A program made the translations under genes and the position numbers. DNA of 64,000 nucleotides from Brevibacterium sp. CS2 (GTDB lineage Bacteria > Actinomycetota > Actinomycetes > Actinomycetales > Brevibacteriaceae), in NCBI RefSeq assembly GCF_005280295.1, contig NZ_CP040020.1, positions 1,116,001 through 1,180,000 of the forward strand, in the 5' to 3' direction. Positions 52,023 through 63,364 of the stretch are shown here, piece after piece. The notes under the pieces are model-generated. The model did not search any database. It saw nothing but the letters and a program-made list of their open reading frames with translations, and was not told the origin of the DNA. Every line of letters starts with the position of its first letter. Within the stretch, counting starts at the first letter, position 1.

Positions 52023-53536
52023 GAGTGGTCCTTTCGGGAGGCGGCCCAGCGGGCGAGGGCGGTGCGGTCGATGAGGGCGACGGGCCGGCCGGCGTCGTAG
52101 ACGAGGGCCGCCGGGGCGGTGAGCAGACGGGCGCGCAGGACCTCGGCGGTCTGGCCGATGCCGACCTTCGGGAGGTCGACCAGCGCGTCGCTCAGCGTGC
52201 CGACCGCGGTGTCGCCGTCGACCCGGTCGGGGCCGAGCGAGGGGCCGGAGGAGCGCCCGGCGACCGCCTCGCTGTCGAGGAGCAGGGACGTCAGTGCGCT
52301 GCGCTCGAATGCCCCGAACACGTTGAATTCGGTGGCCGCGCCGGCGTCCGCGACGAGGAGCACGTCTCCGCTGAGAGCGGCCACGGCCTCGGCGAGCCGG
52401 GTGTCGGGACCGACGCAGGGATAGTCGCCCGGGGTGATCCCGAGCCCGGTCACGACATCCGCGACCGAGGCGCCCTGCTGCCCGTGTCCGGCACCCGGCT
52501 GCCCGGATCCTGCGGGCTCCGAGTCCTCGACCTCGGCGCCGGGAGCGGCGACGACGTCTCCGCCCCGGCGGGCGGCAGTGGTGAAGCCGTGCTCGGCCAT
52601 CCACTCGTCGTTGAAGATCTTGTCGATGTAGCCGCGCCCGGAGTCGGGCAGCACGACGACGACGACCGCGTCCTCGTCGAGTTCGCGGGCGGTCTCGAGA
52701 GCGGCGACGACCGCCATGCCGGACGAGCCGCCGACGAGCAGACCCTCCTCGACGGCGAGTCGGCGCGTCATCTCGAAGGCAGCGGCGTCGTCGACGGTGA
52801 CGAAGCCGTCGGGGACGGAGGGGTCGTAGGTGTCGGGGATCATGTCCTCGCCGACGCCCTCGACGTAGTAGCTGTGGAGGTCGGCGGAGTGGTCGGCGTA
52901 GATCGATCCGGCGGGGTCGGCGGCGACGACCTTCACCCGCCCCTCGGAGGCCTCGTGGAGGTAGCGGCCGGTGCCGGTGATCGTGCCGCCGGTGCCCGGC
53001 CCCATGACGACGTGGGTGACGCGGCCGTCGGTGTCGTTCCAGATCTCCGGCCCGGTGGTCCGGTAGTGCGCCTCGGGCCCGGCCTGGTTGGAGAACTGGT
53101 CGGGCTTGAACGCGCCCTCCCGCTCGGCGGTGATGCGGTCGGACACCCCGTAGTAGGACTCGGGGGAGTCGGGGGCGACGTTGGTCTTGGTGACGACGAC
53201 CTCGGCGCCGTAGGCCGAGAGCACGTCGCGCTTGCCCTTGCCCACCTTGTCCGGGGTGACGAACACGGCGTCGTAGCCGCGGATCGCCGCAACCATCGCC
53301 AGGCCCACCCCGGTGTTGCCCGAGGTCGGCTCCACGATGGTGCCACCGGGGGCGAGCTTGCCGGAGCGCTCGGCGTCGGCGACGAGGCTGACGGCGATCC
53401 GGTCCTTGATCGAGCCACTGGGGTTCATGTACTCGAGCTTCGCCAGGACGGTCGCCCGGACCCCGGAGGCCACGGAGTTGAGCTTGACGAGGGGGGTGCT
53501 GCCGACGAGGTCGAGCACGGTGTCTGCGTACTTCAC
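52019..53536 (-). CDS. cbs: Cystathionine beta-synthase
   Basis: A 505-residue fold-type II PLP enzyme that joins serine, or O-acetylserine, with homocysteine to form cystathionine. The PLP lysine is Lys44 (NPSGSIKDRIAV); the phosphate and substrate loops are EPTSGNTGVGLAM and GPGTGGTITGTGRY. The C-terminal 150 residues are the CBS-domain pair, here weakly conserved, after a Gly/Glu-rich linker. No haem-binding N-terminus is present, as expected in bacteria. Start is GTG 53536 with AGGATCC upstream. Together with the overlapping gamma-synthase/lyase gene it gives a transsulfuration operon. Confidence 0.93.
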   Translation of the reverse strand: MKYADTVLDLVGSTPLVKLNSVASGVRATVLAKLEYMNPSGSIKDRIAVSLVADAERSGKLAPGGTIVEPTSGNTGVGLAMVAAIRGYDAVFVTPDKVGKGKRDVLSAYGAEVVVTKTNVAPDSPESYYGVSDRITAEREGAFKPDQFSNQAGPEAHYRTTGPEIWNDTDGRVTHVVMGPGTGGTITGTGRYLHEASEGRVKVVAADPAGSIYADHSADLHSYYVEGVGEDMIPDTYDPSVPDGFVTVDDAAAFEMTRRLAVEEGLLVGGSSGMAVVAALETARELDEDAVVVVVLPDSGRGYIDKIFNDEWMAEHGFTTAARRGGDVVAAPGAEVEDSEPAGSGQPGAGHGQQGASVADVVTGLGITPGDYPCVGPDTRLAEAVAALSGDVLLVADAGAATEFNVFGAFERSALTSLLLDSEAVAGRSSGPSLGPDRVDGDTAVGTLSDALVDLPKVGIGQTAEVLRARLLTAPAALVYDAGRPVALIDRTALARWAASRKDHS

Positions 53537-53708
53537 TGGGATCCTGACGCTGCTGATGGGGTGCGGGTGCGGTCGCGGCGGCGGTCCGCCGGCGGTTCCG
53601 GACGCGGTTCCCGACCGGCCCGGGCGGCGGGCGCGGGCAGGGCCTGCGACCGTTTCGATCCTAAGCCAGGCCGTCGAGCGAAGTCACACGTGCGAACTCA
53701 CCCCTCAC

Positions 53709-53747
53709 CGGCGCCGGTGCGGTGCACACGCGGCGCCGGTGCGGTGC
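53709..53747. repeat. 17-bp direct repeat upstream of cbs
   Basis: CGGCGCCGGTGCGGTGC occurs at 53709-53725 and 53731-53747 (period 22). It lies in the 257-base gap between the crotonase stop and the cbs start, which otherwise shows nothing recognised. Confidence 0.65.
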
Positions 53748-53793
53748 GCGTGCGGGGCCCGGGCAGCCGCTCGGACCCGACGGGTCGGGCGGC

Positions 53794-54573
53794 TCACTGC
53801 CGGTGCTGCCACTGCGGTTCGCGCTTGGTGAGGAAGGCGTCGATCCCCTCCCGGGCATCGGGCATGCCCGCGTTGTCGGCCATGACCGTGCTCATCCGCG
53901 CATAGGCCTCCGCGGTGGGGAGGTGGATCTGCTCGTAGAACGCCCGCTTGCCGATCGCCACGGTGGCCGAGGACGCCTGGGCGACCTGGGCGGCGAGCGC
54001 GGCGGCGGCCGATTCGAGCTCCGCGGCGTCCGCGACGTCGGAGACGAGGCCGCGGGCGAGCGCCTGCTCAGCGCTGAGCATGTCGCCGGTGAGGAGCATG
54101 CGCATGGCCGTCTTGCGGTCGACGGCGCGGCTGAGCGCGACCATCGGGGTCGAGCAGAACAGCCCGATCCGCACGCCCGGGGTGCCGAACCGCGCCTCAC
54201 GCGAGGCGACGGCGAGATCGCAGGTGGCGACGAGCTGGCACCCGGCGGCGGTCGCGACGCCCTGTACCCGGGCGATCACCGGCTGCGGGATCTCCTGGAT
54301 GAGGAGCATGAGCTCGGAGCAGGTGTCGAAGATCTCCTGCTGCCCGGCGTGGTCCGCCGCACTCACCTCCTTGAGGTCGTGGCCGGAGGAGAACACGTGG
54401 CCGGCGGCGGCGAGCACGATCGCGTGGACGTCGGGGCGCCCGCCGAGCTCGCGGAAGGTGGAGATGAGGGCGCGCATGAGCTCGAGGGAGAGCGCATTGC
54501 GGGTCGCCGGATGGTTGAGGGTGACGGTGGCTACGGTGTCCTCGACGGTGAGGAGTACGGTGTCTTCGCTCAT
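53794..54573 (-). CDS. Crotonase-fold protein (ECHDC3-like)
   Basis: A 259-residue enoyl-CoA hydratase/isomerase-family protein. The oxyanion segments are HVFSSGHDLKEVSAADHAGQ and VQGVATAAGCQLVATCDLAV. FSSGHDLKE is typical of the ECHDC3 group, whose reaction is not defined. The first hydratase Glu position is Gly (RFGTPGVRIGLFCSTP), so normal hydration is unlikely. ATG 54573. It points the same way as cbs but is 257 bases upstream, so probably transcribed separately. Confidence 0.87.
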   Translation of the reverse strand: MSEDTVLLTVEDTVATVTLNHPATRNALSLELMRALISTFRELGGRPDVHAIVLAAAGHVFSSGHDLKEVSAADHAGQQEIFDTCSELMLLIQEIPQPVIARVQGVATAAGCQLVATCDLAVASREARFGTPGVRIGLFCSTPMVALSRAVDRKTAMRMLLTGDMLSAEQALARGLVSDVADAAELESAAAALAAQVAQASSATVAIGKRAFYEQIHLPTAEAYARMSTVMADNAGMPDAREGIDAFLTKREPQWQHRQ

Positions 54574-54783
54574 GTCCCCAGTGTGCCCGATGGCGTGGAC
54601 ACGGGTCCCGCGCGACCGCGATCCGAACGCGGCGGCCGGTGTGGCGGAGCCGGGAACGGATGTCCCGGACCTGGCACATCCCGGGCCGGTCCGGGCGCCG
54701 GACGGCGACTACGATGACGAGTATTCGTCCAGGTCACGCCTGCCGCGCACGGCGGCGGGCCGCCCCCATCCCGGAGTCCCACG

Positions 54784-55819
54784 ATGAGCACACCGCCCCC
54801 CACCGCCCGGTAAGCCGCCCCACTGGAACGGCACCCCGTCGTACGACGGCGCCGCTCCGTACGACGACGGCGCGCGGTCCGCGGGCGGTCCGCACCCTGG
54901 CGCCCCGCACCACCCCCGCGCCCCGATCCTCCCCGGCCCGCCGGTCGGGCCGAGCACGATGCCGCGGCGCGGGAAGCCGGTCGGCCTCATCATCGGCCTG
55001 GCCCTGGGAGCCGGCGTCCTCGTCCTCGCGCTCGTCGCCGGGGTGATCTGGTTCGGCTTCGGCGCCACCATCGGGGACGAGCCCGTGGCTGGCCCGACCG
55101 CGGAGTCGTCCTCCGCCTCGGACCCGGCCGCGGCCTCCGCCCCGCCCACGGAGGCGCCCGTGCCGCCGCCGGATCCAGGCGAGGAGGAGGCGCCCGAGCG
55201 CCCGGACTACGGTCCCTCGCTCATCGACGTCGCCGCCGCCGACGAGCAGGATGCGCGCGACTGGGCGGACGCCAACTACGGCACCTTCGAGCCGCAGACC
55301 GTCTCCGGCTCCGGCCCCGACCACTTCGATGTCCCCGCCGACGTCACCGGCCCGGCCGTCGTGACCTACGAGATCATGAGCGAGGGCACCTTCCAGATGG
55401 TCGAGGCCGACGAGTCCGGTCGCCAGGGCTGGCTGCTCGGCGCCGACGGGACGGGCACCTCGGACACCTACATCGGCGGGGTGTCGGTCGATTGGTCGAC
55501 GATCACCGTCACCGGCGACGCCGACTGGGAGATCCGGTTCGAGCCGATCGGCGACATGATGCTCGTGCCCGAGTCCGGCTTCGGCTCCGGCCACTTCCTC
55601 CACGCCGGCCCCGGAGGCGTGTTCGAGCTCGCGGTGAACTCCGACGAGCCCTACTTCGACGCCTGCATCGTCGAGGAGATCACCGGCGATTTCGGCGAAG
55701 GCACGGAGCTCGGCCGCACGCAGGACACCGAGGTGCCCTCGCAGCTCGACGAGATGCGCTCGGGTCCGAGCATCATCGGCATCACCTGCCAGGAGAACTG
55801 GGAGTTCATCGGCACCTGA
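54784..55819 (+). pseudogene. Membrane-anchored acidic protein, N-terminus interrupted by a one-base frameshift
   Basis: The main frame (clear from 54812, with the first usable ATG at 54959) carries one membrane helix (VGLIIGLALGAGVLVLALVA), a Pro/Glu/Ser linker and a C-terminal domain of about 190 residues with regular strands (GPAVVTYEIMSEGTFQMVEA, WEIRFEPIGDMMLVPESGFG). Upstream, ATG 54784 opens MSTPPPTAR then stop. Removing one C from the six-C run at 54796-54801 joins it in frame to GKPPHWNGTPSYDGAAPYDD and the rest, the usual Pro-rich cytoplasmic N-terminus. So the gene has an extra C, by mutation or sequencing error, or uses the inner ATG (287 residues). Function unknown. Confidence 0.68.
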
Positions 55820-55873
55820 ACAGTGCGCCCGGACGGGCCGGCTGCGGTGGCCGTGCCGTTCGGCCCGGTGGCA

Positions 55874-56944
55874 TCACGCGGCGAGCAGCACCCCGGTGAG
55901 CCCGGTGGCCGCGACGGCGAGGGTGGAGAGCGCGGCGAGTGCGAACGGGCGCGCCCCCACCCGCTTCACGATGGACAGCCGGACCCCGGTGCCGAGTGCG
56001 AACATCGCCGCTGCGAGCAGCGCCGTCTGCGCGATCGCCGCCGCATCGACGACGAGCAGCGGGACGATCCCGGTGGAGCGCAGCGCGACCATCGCGAGGA
56101 AGCCGAGGACGAACAGGGGCACGAGGGGCGGCAGCGACGGCGCGTCATCCGTGCCGGCGTCCGAGGTGCGCGTCGCCTCCGAGGTGCGCGCGGCGAGGAT
56201 CACCCGGCGCTGCCGGACGGCGATGATCATCATCACCGGTGCGAGCAGGAGTACCCGGGCGAGCTTGACGAGCACAGCGGCGCTGAGCGCCGCAGCCCCC
56301 AGGCTCCCGCCGATCGCCACGACCTGCGCGACCTCGTGGACGGAGGCGCCGGCCCACAGCCCCGTCTGCGCCTCGGTGAGCCCGAGCGCGGCGGCGGCGA
56401 GCGGGAGTGCGGGGATCATCAGGGTGCCGAACACCACGACGAGCGCGACTGCGGTGACGACCTCCTCCTCGTCCTCGGTGCGGATCACCCCGTCGACCGC
56501 GGCGACGGCGGCGGCCCCGCAGATCGAGAACCCGGAGGCGATGAGCAGCGTCTGCGTCGACGACAGCCGGAGCAGCCGCCCGGCGAGCAGTGTCGCTGCG
56601 AACCCGACGGCCACCACCGCGACGACGGTGAGGACGACCCCGGTGCCCAGGCCCAGGATGTCGCCGAGGACGAGCTGCAGGCCGAGCAGCACGATGCCCG
56701 CGCGGAGCACGTGCTTGGCGGCGAAGTTCAGGCCGGGCTCGACGCGCGGAGGCAGGGTCGCGAGGTTGCGGACGAGCATGCCGAGGACGATCGCGACGAG
56801 CAGGGCGCTCACGGTGGGAAGGAGCGCACCGATGCCGACGGCCGCCGCGGCGCCGAGGGCGGCGAGCCCCGCACCCGGTGCGAGTTCCCGCAGTCGCGCG
56901 ATGCGAGCGCTGCTGCGCGGGAGCGTCGTCGGGTCGGAGGGCAT
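55874..56944 (-). CDS. YeiH/UPF0324-family membrane protein
   Basis: A 356-residue integral membrane protein with about ten helices, of the YeiH family, described as putative sulfate exporters. Typical parts are LLVAIVLGMLVRNLATLPP, GLNFAAKHVLRAGIVLLGLQ, TLLIASGFSICGAAAVAA and AGASVHEVAQVVAIGGSLG. ATG 56944 gives the family length; the longer frame to 57004 runs into the divergent regulator region. The gene is divergent from a LysR regulator, the same arrangement as E. coli yeiH/yeiE, so the regulator likely controls it. Confidence 0.9.
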   Translation of the reverse strand: MPSDPTTLPRSSARIARLRELAPGAGLAALGAAAAVGIGALLPTVSALLVAIVLGMLVRNLATLPPRVEPGLNFAAKHVLRAGIVLLGLQLVLGDILGLGTGVVLTVVAVVAVGFAATLLAGRLLRLSSTQTLLIASGFSICGAAAVAAVDGVIRTEDEEEVVTAVALVVVFGTLMIPALPLAAAALGLTEAQTGLWAGASVHEVAQVVAIGGSLGAAALSAAVLVKLARVLLLAPVMMIIAVRQRRVILAARTSEATRTSDAGTDDAPSLPPLVPLFVLGFLAMVALRSTGIVPLLVVDAAAIAQTALLAAAMFALGTGVRLSIVKRVGARPFALAALSTLAVAATGLTGVLLAA

Positions 56945-57001
56945 GCGTTCCAGCCTGCGCCCCGCGCCGGAGCGCCGGTAGACCCCGATCCCGCATCCGG
57001 A

Positions 57002-57018
57002 CATATCATAGTGATATG
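57002..57018. promoter_or_regulatory. Palindrome overlapping the LysR start codon
   Basis: CATATCA-TAG-TGATATG is a perfect 7-bp dyad that fits a LysR T-N11-A box. Its last three bases are the ATG start of the LysR gene, so binding there would block its own transcription or translation. No ribosome site is visible before this ATG, which suggests a leaderless mRNA. Confidence 0.55.
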
Positions 57019-57915
57019 ACTGCCCGCTGGCCCGACCTCGCCGTCCTCGAGCTCCTCACCGCCGTGAGCGAACGCGGGGGACTGGGCGCCGGGGCGCGCG
57101 CCGTCGGGATGGCCCAGCCGAACGCGAGCCGCGCGATGCGGGCGCTCGAGAAGCAGCTCGGCGTCGACCTGCTCGTCCGCCACCCGTCCGGTTCACGGGT
57201 GAGCGAGGAGGGTGCGGTCGTCGTCGACTGGGCCCGGCGCGTGCTCGACGCCGCCCGTGAGTTCAGCTCCGTCGCCGAGGCGCTCGCCGCACAGCACACC
57301 GCTCACCTCGACGTGGCTGCGAGCATGACCGTCGCGGAGCACCTCGTGCCCGGATGGCTCGCCGAGCTCCGGCGCGAGATCCCCGATGCCGAGGTGCGCC
57401 TGCGGGTGCACAACTCCTCGCACGTGTTCGACCTCGTCGCCGCCGGCGACTGCGACCTCGGGTTCGTCGAGACCCCGCACCTGCACCCGACGCTGCGCAC
57501 GCGCACCGTGGCGCGCGACCGGCTGGTCGTCGTCGTGGCGCCCGGGCACCCTTGGGCGGCCCGGCGACACGGGCTGGCGCCGGAGGAGCTCGCCGCGACG
57601 CCGCTCGTCGTGCGCGAGCCCGGCTCCGGCACCCGGGTCACCCTCGACGAGGCGCTCGCCCCCTACCGGCCGGTGCCGCCGGCGCTCGAATCCGGGAGCA
57701 ACGCGGCAGTGCTCGCCAGTGTGTCCGCCGGAGCGGATCCGGCGGTGCTCAGCGAGCTCGTCATCGCCGGGCCCCTGCAGCGCGGCGACCTCATCGCGAT
57801 CCCCGTGACCGGTCTCGACCTCACCCGGGAAATCCGCGCGGTGTGGCGCGGCCCGCAGCCGCCCCCGGCCGCCGCCGCGCTCATAGCGGTGGCCGCCGCG
57901 GCCGCGCCGCGCTGA
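57016..57915 (+). CDS. LysR-family regulator, YeiE-like context
   Basis: A 299-residue LysR regulator with helix-turn-helix GGLGAGARAVGMAQPNASRA and the continuing MRALEKQLGVDLLVRHPSGS, then an effector domain (about residues 90-290). It is divergent from a YeiH-family membrane gene with a perfect palindrome between. In E. coli the equivalent YeiE controls yeiH. ATG 57016 overlaps the palindrome and has no ribosome site. The C-terminus is Ala/Pro-rich. Effector unknown; sulfite or a related compound is a guess from the E. coli pair. Confidence 0.9.
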   Translation: MTARWPDLAVLELLTAVSERGGLGAGARAVGMAQPNASRAMRALEKQLGVDLLVRHPSGSRVSEEGAVVVDWARRVLDAAREFSSVAEALAAQHTAHLDVAASMTVAEHLVPGWLAELRREIPDAEVRLRVHNSSHVFDLVAAGDCDLGFVETPHLHPTLRTRTVARDRLVVVVAPGHPWAARRHGLAPEELAATPLVVREPGSGTRVTLDEALAPYRPVPPALESGSNAAVLASVSAGADPAVLSELVIAGPLQRGDLIAIPVTGLDLTREIRAVWRGPQPPPAAAALIAVAAAAAPR

Positions 57916-57997
57916 GCCTTTGACCTGCGCGTGCGCGCCGGTGAAATCCGGAGGAGAGGCGGACCCGCACAGCGAGATCGGACTTGAGGGAAGCCAC

Positions 57998-58018
57998 CTT
58001 GAGTGGAATAGACTCAAC
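57998..58018. promoter_or_regulatory. HAIR-type operator (HspR site) of clpB
   Basis: CTTGAGT-N7-ACTCAAC matches the actinobacterial HAIR consensus CTTGAGT-N7-ACTCAAG except for the last base. It lies 48 bases upstream of the clpB start. A half-site CTTGAGG stands at about 57983. This is the binding site of the heat-shock repressor HspR, which controls clpB and dnaK in related bacteria. Confidence 0.88.
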
Positions 58019-58065
58019 TCTGGTGCTGTTGACCTTTGAGAAGCCAGAATTCGAAAGGAACACCC

Positions 58066-60675
<2,610 letters not shown>

Positions 60676-60765
60676 CCGGTCGCCCCGGTGCCCCGCGCGG
60701 CGGCGTCCCCGTCGGGACGCCCGCGTCGCGCCGCCGGAGTGCACGGATCGGACGACCGTGAGATC

Positions 60766-60801
60766 AAGCGTCCCCGCTGTGACATCACAGCGGGGACGCT
60801 T
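60766..60801. terminator. Perfect 17-bp bidirectional terminator after clpB
   Basis: AAGCGTCCCCGCTGTGA (60766-60782) and its exact complement (60785-60801) form a 17-bp stem with a CA loop, flanked by A and T bases. It lies between clpB and the convergent septum-formation-like gene and can serve both. Confidence 0.85.
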
Positions 60802-60878
60802 CATGCGTGCGAGAACTCCTGCTCCGGGGCGCAGCGCGTGCAGGTGCGTGCGCCTCGGGCAGGTGCACGCGACGTGCC

Positions 60879-61934
60879 TCAGGAGCTGGGAAGCAGGTTC
60901 TCGGTGAAGTCGCCCTTGTCCGCCCGGTGGACGAGGCAGTGGATGTGGCGGTCGTTCTGGCCCCAGGTCTCCGCGGTCGGGATGACGTAGCTCGCGGCGA
61001 AGTCGGAGCTGAGCTTCGCCGGATCGAGTGCTCCGGCAGTGCCGGATTCGCAGAAAGCCTGCGCGTCCGCCGTCAGCGTGCTCGTGCCCGGGTACGTGTC
61101 GCCATCGATCTCCTGCTGGGCGTACACCTGCGCGAAGTGCGGCTGATCGCATTCGACGGTCTGCAGGGCGGTGGTGACGTCCGGATTGGCGATGCAGTCG
61201 CCCACGGCCAGGTCGGGTTCGCCCGCGGCATCCTGGGTCGGCTCCTGCGTGGGTTCCCCGGTGGGATCCTGCGTGGGCTCGGCGACGGCCGACTCGGAGG
61301 GCTCGGGCTCGCCTTTGTTGAGGATTGTGCTCCCGGCCCACAGGCCGCCGCCGACGATGAGCGCGAGCACGAGGAACGCGCCGACGCCCAGGCCGATGAA
61401 GAGCCCGGTGCGCTTCTTCTTGGGCGGGGGGCCGCCGGGCCCGCCCGGATATCCCGGTGCGCCCGGGTGGCCCGGTCCGCTCGGCGAACCGGGGTAGCCC
61501 GAGGCCGGGGACGCTCCCGGGTAGCCGGATGCCGGAGATGCCCCCGGGTAGCCGCCGGGGCCTCCTGGACCTCCGGTGCTCCCGGGTCCGCCGCTCTGCG
61601 GGGCGCCCGGATAGCCGGGCTGCGCGTTGCCGGGGTGTGCAGTGCCGGGGTGCTGGGGCCCGGGTGCGCCGGGACGGCCGGGACCACTTGCACCCGGATG
61701 TCCCGGTGCTCCGGAGGGGCCGGGTCCACCGGGACCGCTCGGGCGCTGCGGGCCGCCGGGGTATCCGTCGGCGCCCGGACCGGGCTGCTGCTGACCGCCC
61801 GGCTGTCCGGCGAACGGGCCGCCCGGTTGACCGCTGCCCGTGCCGGGAGGAGCCCCATGTCCCTGGCCCGTCTGCGGCCGGGGGGTGACCTGCGGGGGAT
61901 TCGGGCGCCGATAGGGATCGTTGGGATAGCTCAT
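60879..61934 (-). CDS. Septum-formation-domain protein with collagen-like Pro/Gly N-terminus
   Basis: A 351-residue single-pass membrane protein. The first 170 residues are cytoplasmic, very rich in Pro and Gly, and include a 9-residue tandem duplication (YPGASPASG twice). One helix (GLFIGLGVGAFLVLALIVGG) follows PPPKKKR. The outer part has an acidic PTE-rich linker and a domain with AVGDCI, VECDQPHFAQVYAQ and a late Cys (RHIHCLV), the pattern of the actinobacterial septum-formation family. The exact role is not known. ATG 61934 was chosen over the GTG at 61943. It converges on clpB. Confidence 0.8.
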   Translation of the reverse strand: MSYPNDPYRRPNPPQVTPRPQTGQGHGAPPGTGSGQPGGPFAGQPGGQQQPGPGADGYPGGPQRPSGPGGPGPSGAPGHPGASGPGRPGAPGPQHPGTAHPGNAQPGYPGAPQSGGPGSTGGPGGPGGYPGASPASGYPGASPASGYPGSPSGPGHPGAPGYPGGPGGPPPKKKRTGLFIGLGVGAFLVLALIVGGGLWAGSTILNKGEPEPSESAVAEPTQDPTGEPTQEPTQDAAGEPDLAVGDCIANPDVTTALQTVECDQPHFAQVYAQQEIDGDTYPGTSTLTADAQAFCESGTAGALDPAKLSSDFAASYVIPTAETWGQNDRHIHCLVHRADKGDFTENLLPSS

Positions 61935-62017
61935 GGCGTCCACACTAGGTCACGGTTCCCGCCGCCTACCAGCGCCCGAGCGGGAGTATGGCGGAACTGC
62001 AACACGGGATGCCCCCC

Positions 62018-62044
62018 CCTGCGCCTCAGTCGCTGTAGTCGACG
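62018..62044. repeat. 27-bp direct repeat, left copy (duplicate of xth 3' end)
   Basis: The 27 bases starting CCTGCGCCTCAGT match 63338-63364 at 26 positions. Read on the minus strand they are the last codons and stop of xth (VDYS, then stop). The second fic gene lies between the copies, so this copy marks the distal border of a 1.3-kb cassette. Confidence 0.8.
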
Positions 62045-62091
62045 GTTGACGGAGAGCGCGACTCACCAGTGCGCCGATTCCGTTCCTGCGA

Positions 62092-63258
62092 TCATTCGTC
62101 TCCACTGATGGCGTCCCAGATCTCAGGGGCTACCCATCGTTCCTTTCCGCCACGGCCCCATCTGCCTTCGGATCTCAGCCACCCTTCGGCCTCGGCTGCT
62201 CTGATGGCCGTCGACGCGGTCGGTTGGCTGACGTTGAGCTCCCGCCTCACGCTCTCCACGGTGACCAGGGGGTTGCGGAAGATGATTTCGACGAGATGCG
62301 TCAATGCAGTCCTTTCGTTCCTGCGCGTGACAGCTTCTCGATACCGCTCCCGTGTGGAGATCAAGTGCTGCAGTCTGCGGGATGACGCGTCGGAGCGCAC
62401 TTCGATGGCCCGGGCGAAGAACTGCACCCATTCGTCGATCTCACCGCGTTCTCTCACCGCCTGGAGCCGGTCGTAGTACTCGCGTCGGTGGGCTTCGAAG
62501 TATCCGGACACGTTGAGAGTGGGATGAGGCAGGATCCCGTCGCTGATGAAGCCGAAGAGTATGAGCAATCGGCCGATGCGGCCATTTCCATCGAGATACG
62601 GGTGAATGGTCTCGAACTGGTAGTGGAGAAGCGCGCTCTTGAGGACGGGCGCCATGGCGTGGTCGCCATTGGCGAATCGTTCCCAGTCGGTCAGGGCTTC
62701 GGGCAGATACTCATTGTGGGGCGGAATGAAAGCGGCTGTTCGGGGAGTGGCGTCTGCTGCCCCGATCCAGACCGGCGATCGGCGAGCCTCCCCGGGACTC
62801 TTCTCTTCCCCGCGAACGCCTGTCATCAGCACTTCATGCAGTCGATTGATGAAGCGTTGCGTCAGTGGCAGATCGGGCAGGAGCTCGACACCGAGCCTCA
62901 TCGCAGCCAGATAGTTCTGGACTTCCTGGAGGTCCGGATCCACTGCAGACGAATCGGATATCGCTTCAGCAGAGAGAACATCACTGAGCGAAGCCTGGGT
63001 TCCCTCGATTCGAGAGCTCGACACGGCTTCCTGTGCCATCGACGGGGCCAGGAAGAGCGAAGGGTCCGGAACGATCAGACTCGCTCCCCCGAGCTTCCCC
63101 AGTGCCAGGCTCGCGCGGGAGAGTGCATCATTGGTCTCCTGTCGCAGAGATATCGAACGCGGAATCGGCGCCGGTCTGAAGAACGGGTGGTCCCACGCGA
63201 GCAGGGGGTCGGTGATGACGGTGCCGAACACGGAACTTACAAATCTGGCAGGGTCCAC
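62092..63258 (-). CDS. Second Fic-domain protein (class II), cassette-borne
   Basis: A 388-residue Fic protein, probably an AMPylase. The inhibitory motif SSRIEG has its Glu near residue 85, and the catalytic HPYLDGNGRIGR starts at His218. The C-terminus has a winged-helix (LVTVESVRRELNVSQPTAST). It is only distantly similar to the first Fic protein in this window outside the motifs. Base composition is visibly lower in G+C than the neighbours, which points to transfer. Start is GTG 63258 with no clear ribosome site, beside a CTTATAAG palindrome (63267-63274). The gene lies between two 27-bp direct repeats, 1,320 bp apart. Confidence 0.9.
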   Translation of the reverse strand: MDPARFVSSVFGTVITDPLLAWDHPFFRPAPIPRSISLRQETNDALSRASLALGKLGGASLIVPDPSLFLAPSMAQEAVSSSRIEGTQASLSDVLSAEAISDSSAVDPDLQEVQNYLAAMRLGVELLPDLPLTQRFINRLHEVLMTGVRGEEKSPGEARRSPVWIGAADATPRTAAFIPPHNEYLPEALTDWERFANGDHAMAPVLKSALLHYQFETIHPYLDGNGRIGRLLILFGFISDGILPHPTLNVSGYFEAHRREYYDRLQAVRERGEIDEWVQFFARAIEVRSDASSRRLQHLISTRERYREAVTRRNERTALTHLVEIIFRNPLVTVESVRRELNVSQPTASTAIRAAEAEGWLRSEGRWGRGGKERWVAPEIWDAISGDE

Positions 63259-63337
63259 TGGATGATCTTATAAGAAACGCGGCCAGAATTTTTAAGTTTG
63301 TCGGATGAGGGGTCAGATCAGGGCGATTCGGAGGACG

Positions 63338-63364
63338 CCTGCGCCTCAGCCGCTGTAGTCGACG
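63338..63364. repeat. 27-bp direct repeat, right copy (authentic xth 3' end)
   Basis: This copy forms the end of the real xth gene, including its stop codon (63346-63348). It differs from the left copy at one base. The arrangement is like an attachment site at the 3' end of a gene. Confidence 0.8.

Noticed and set aside
53537..53793. Riboswitch (SAM or similar) ahead of the transsulfuration operon
   Set aside because: I could not see the conserved core of a known sulfur-related riboswitch; only a 17-bp direct repeat.
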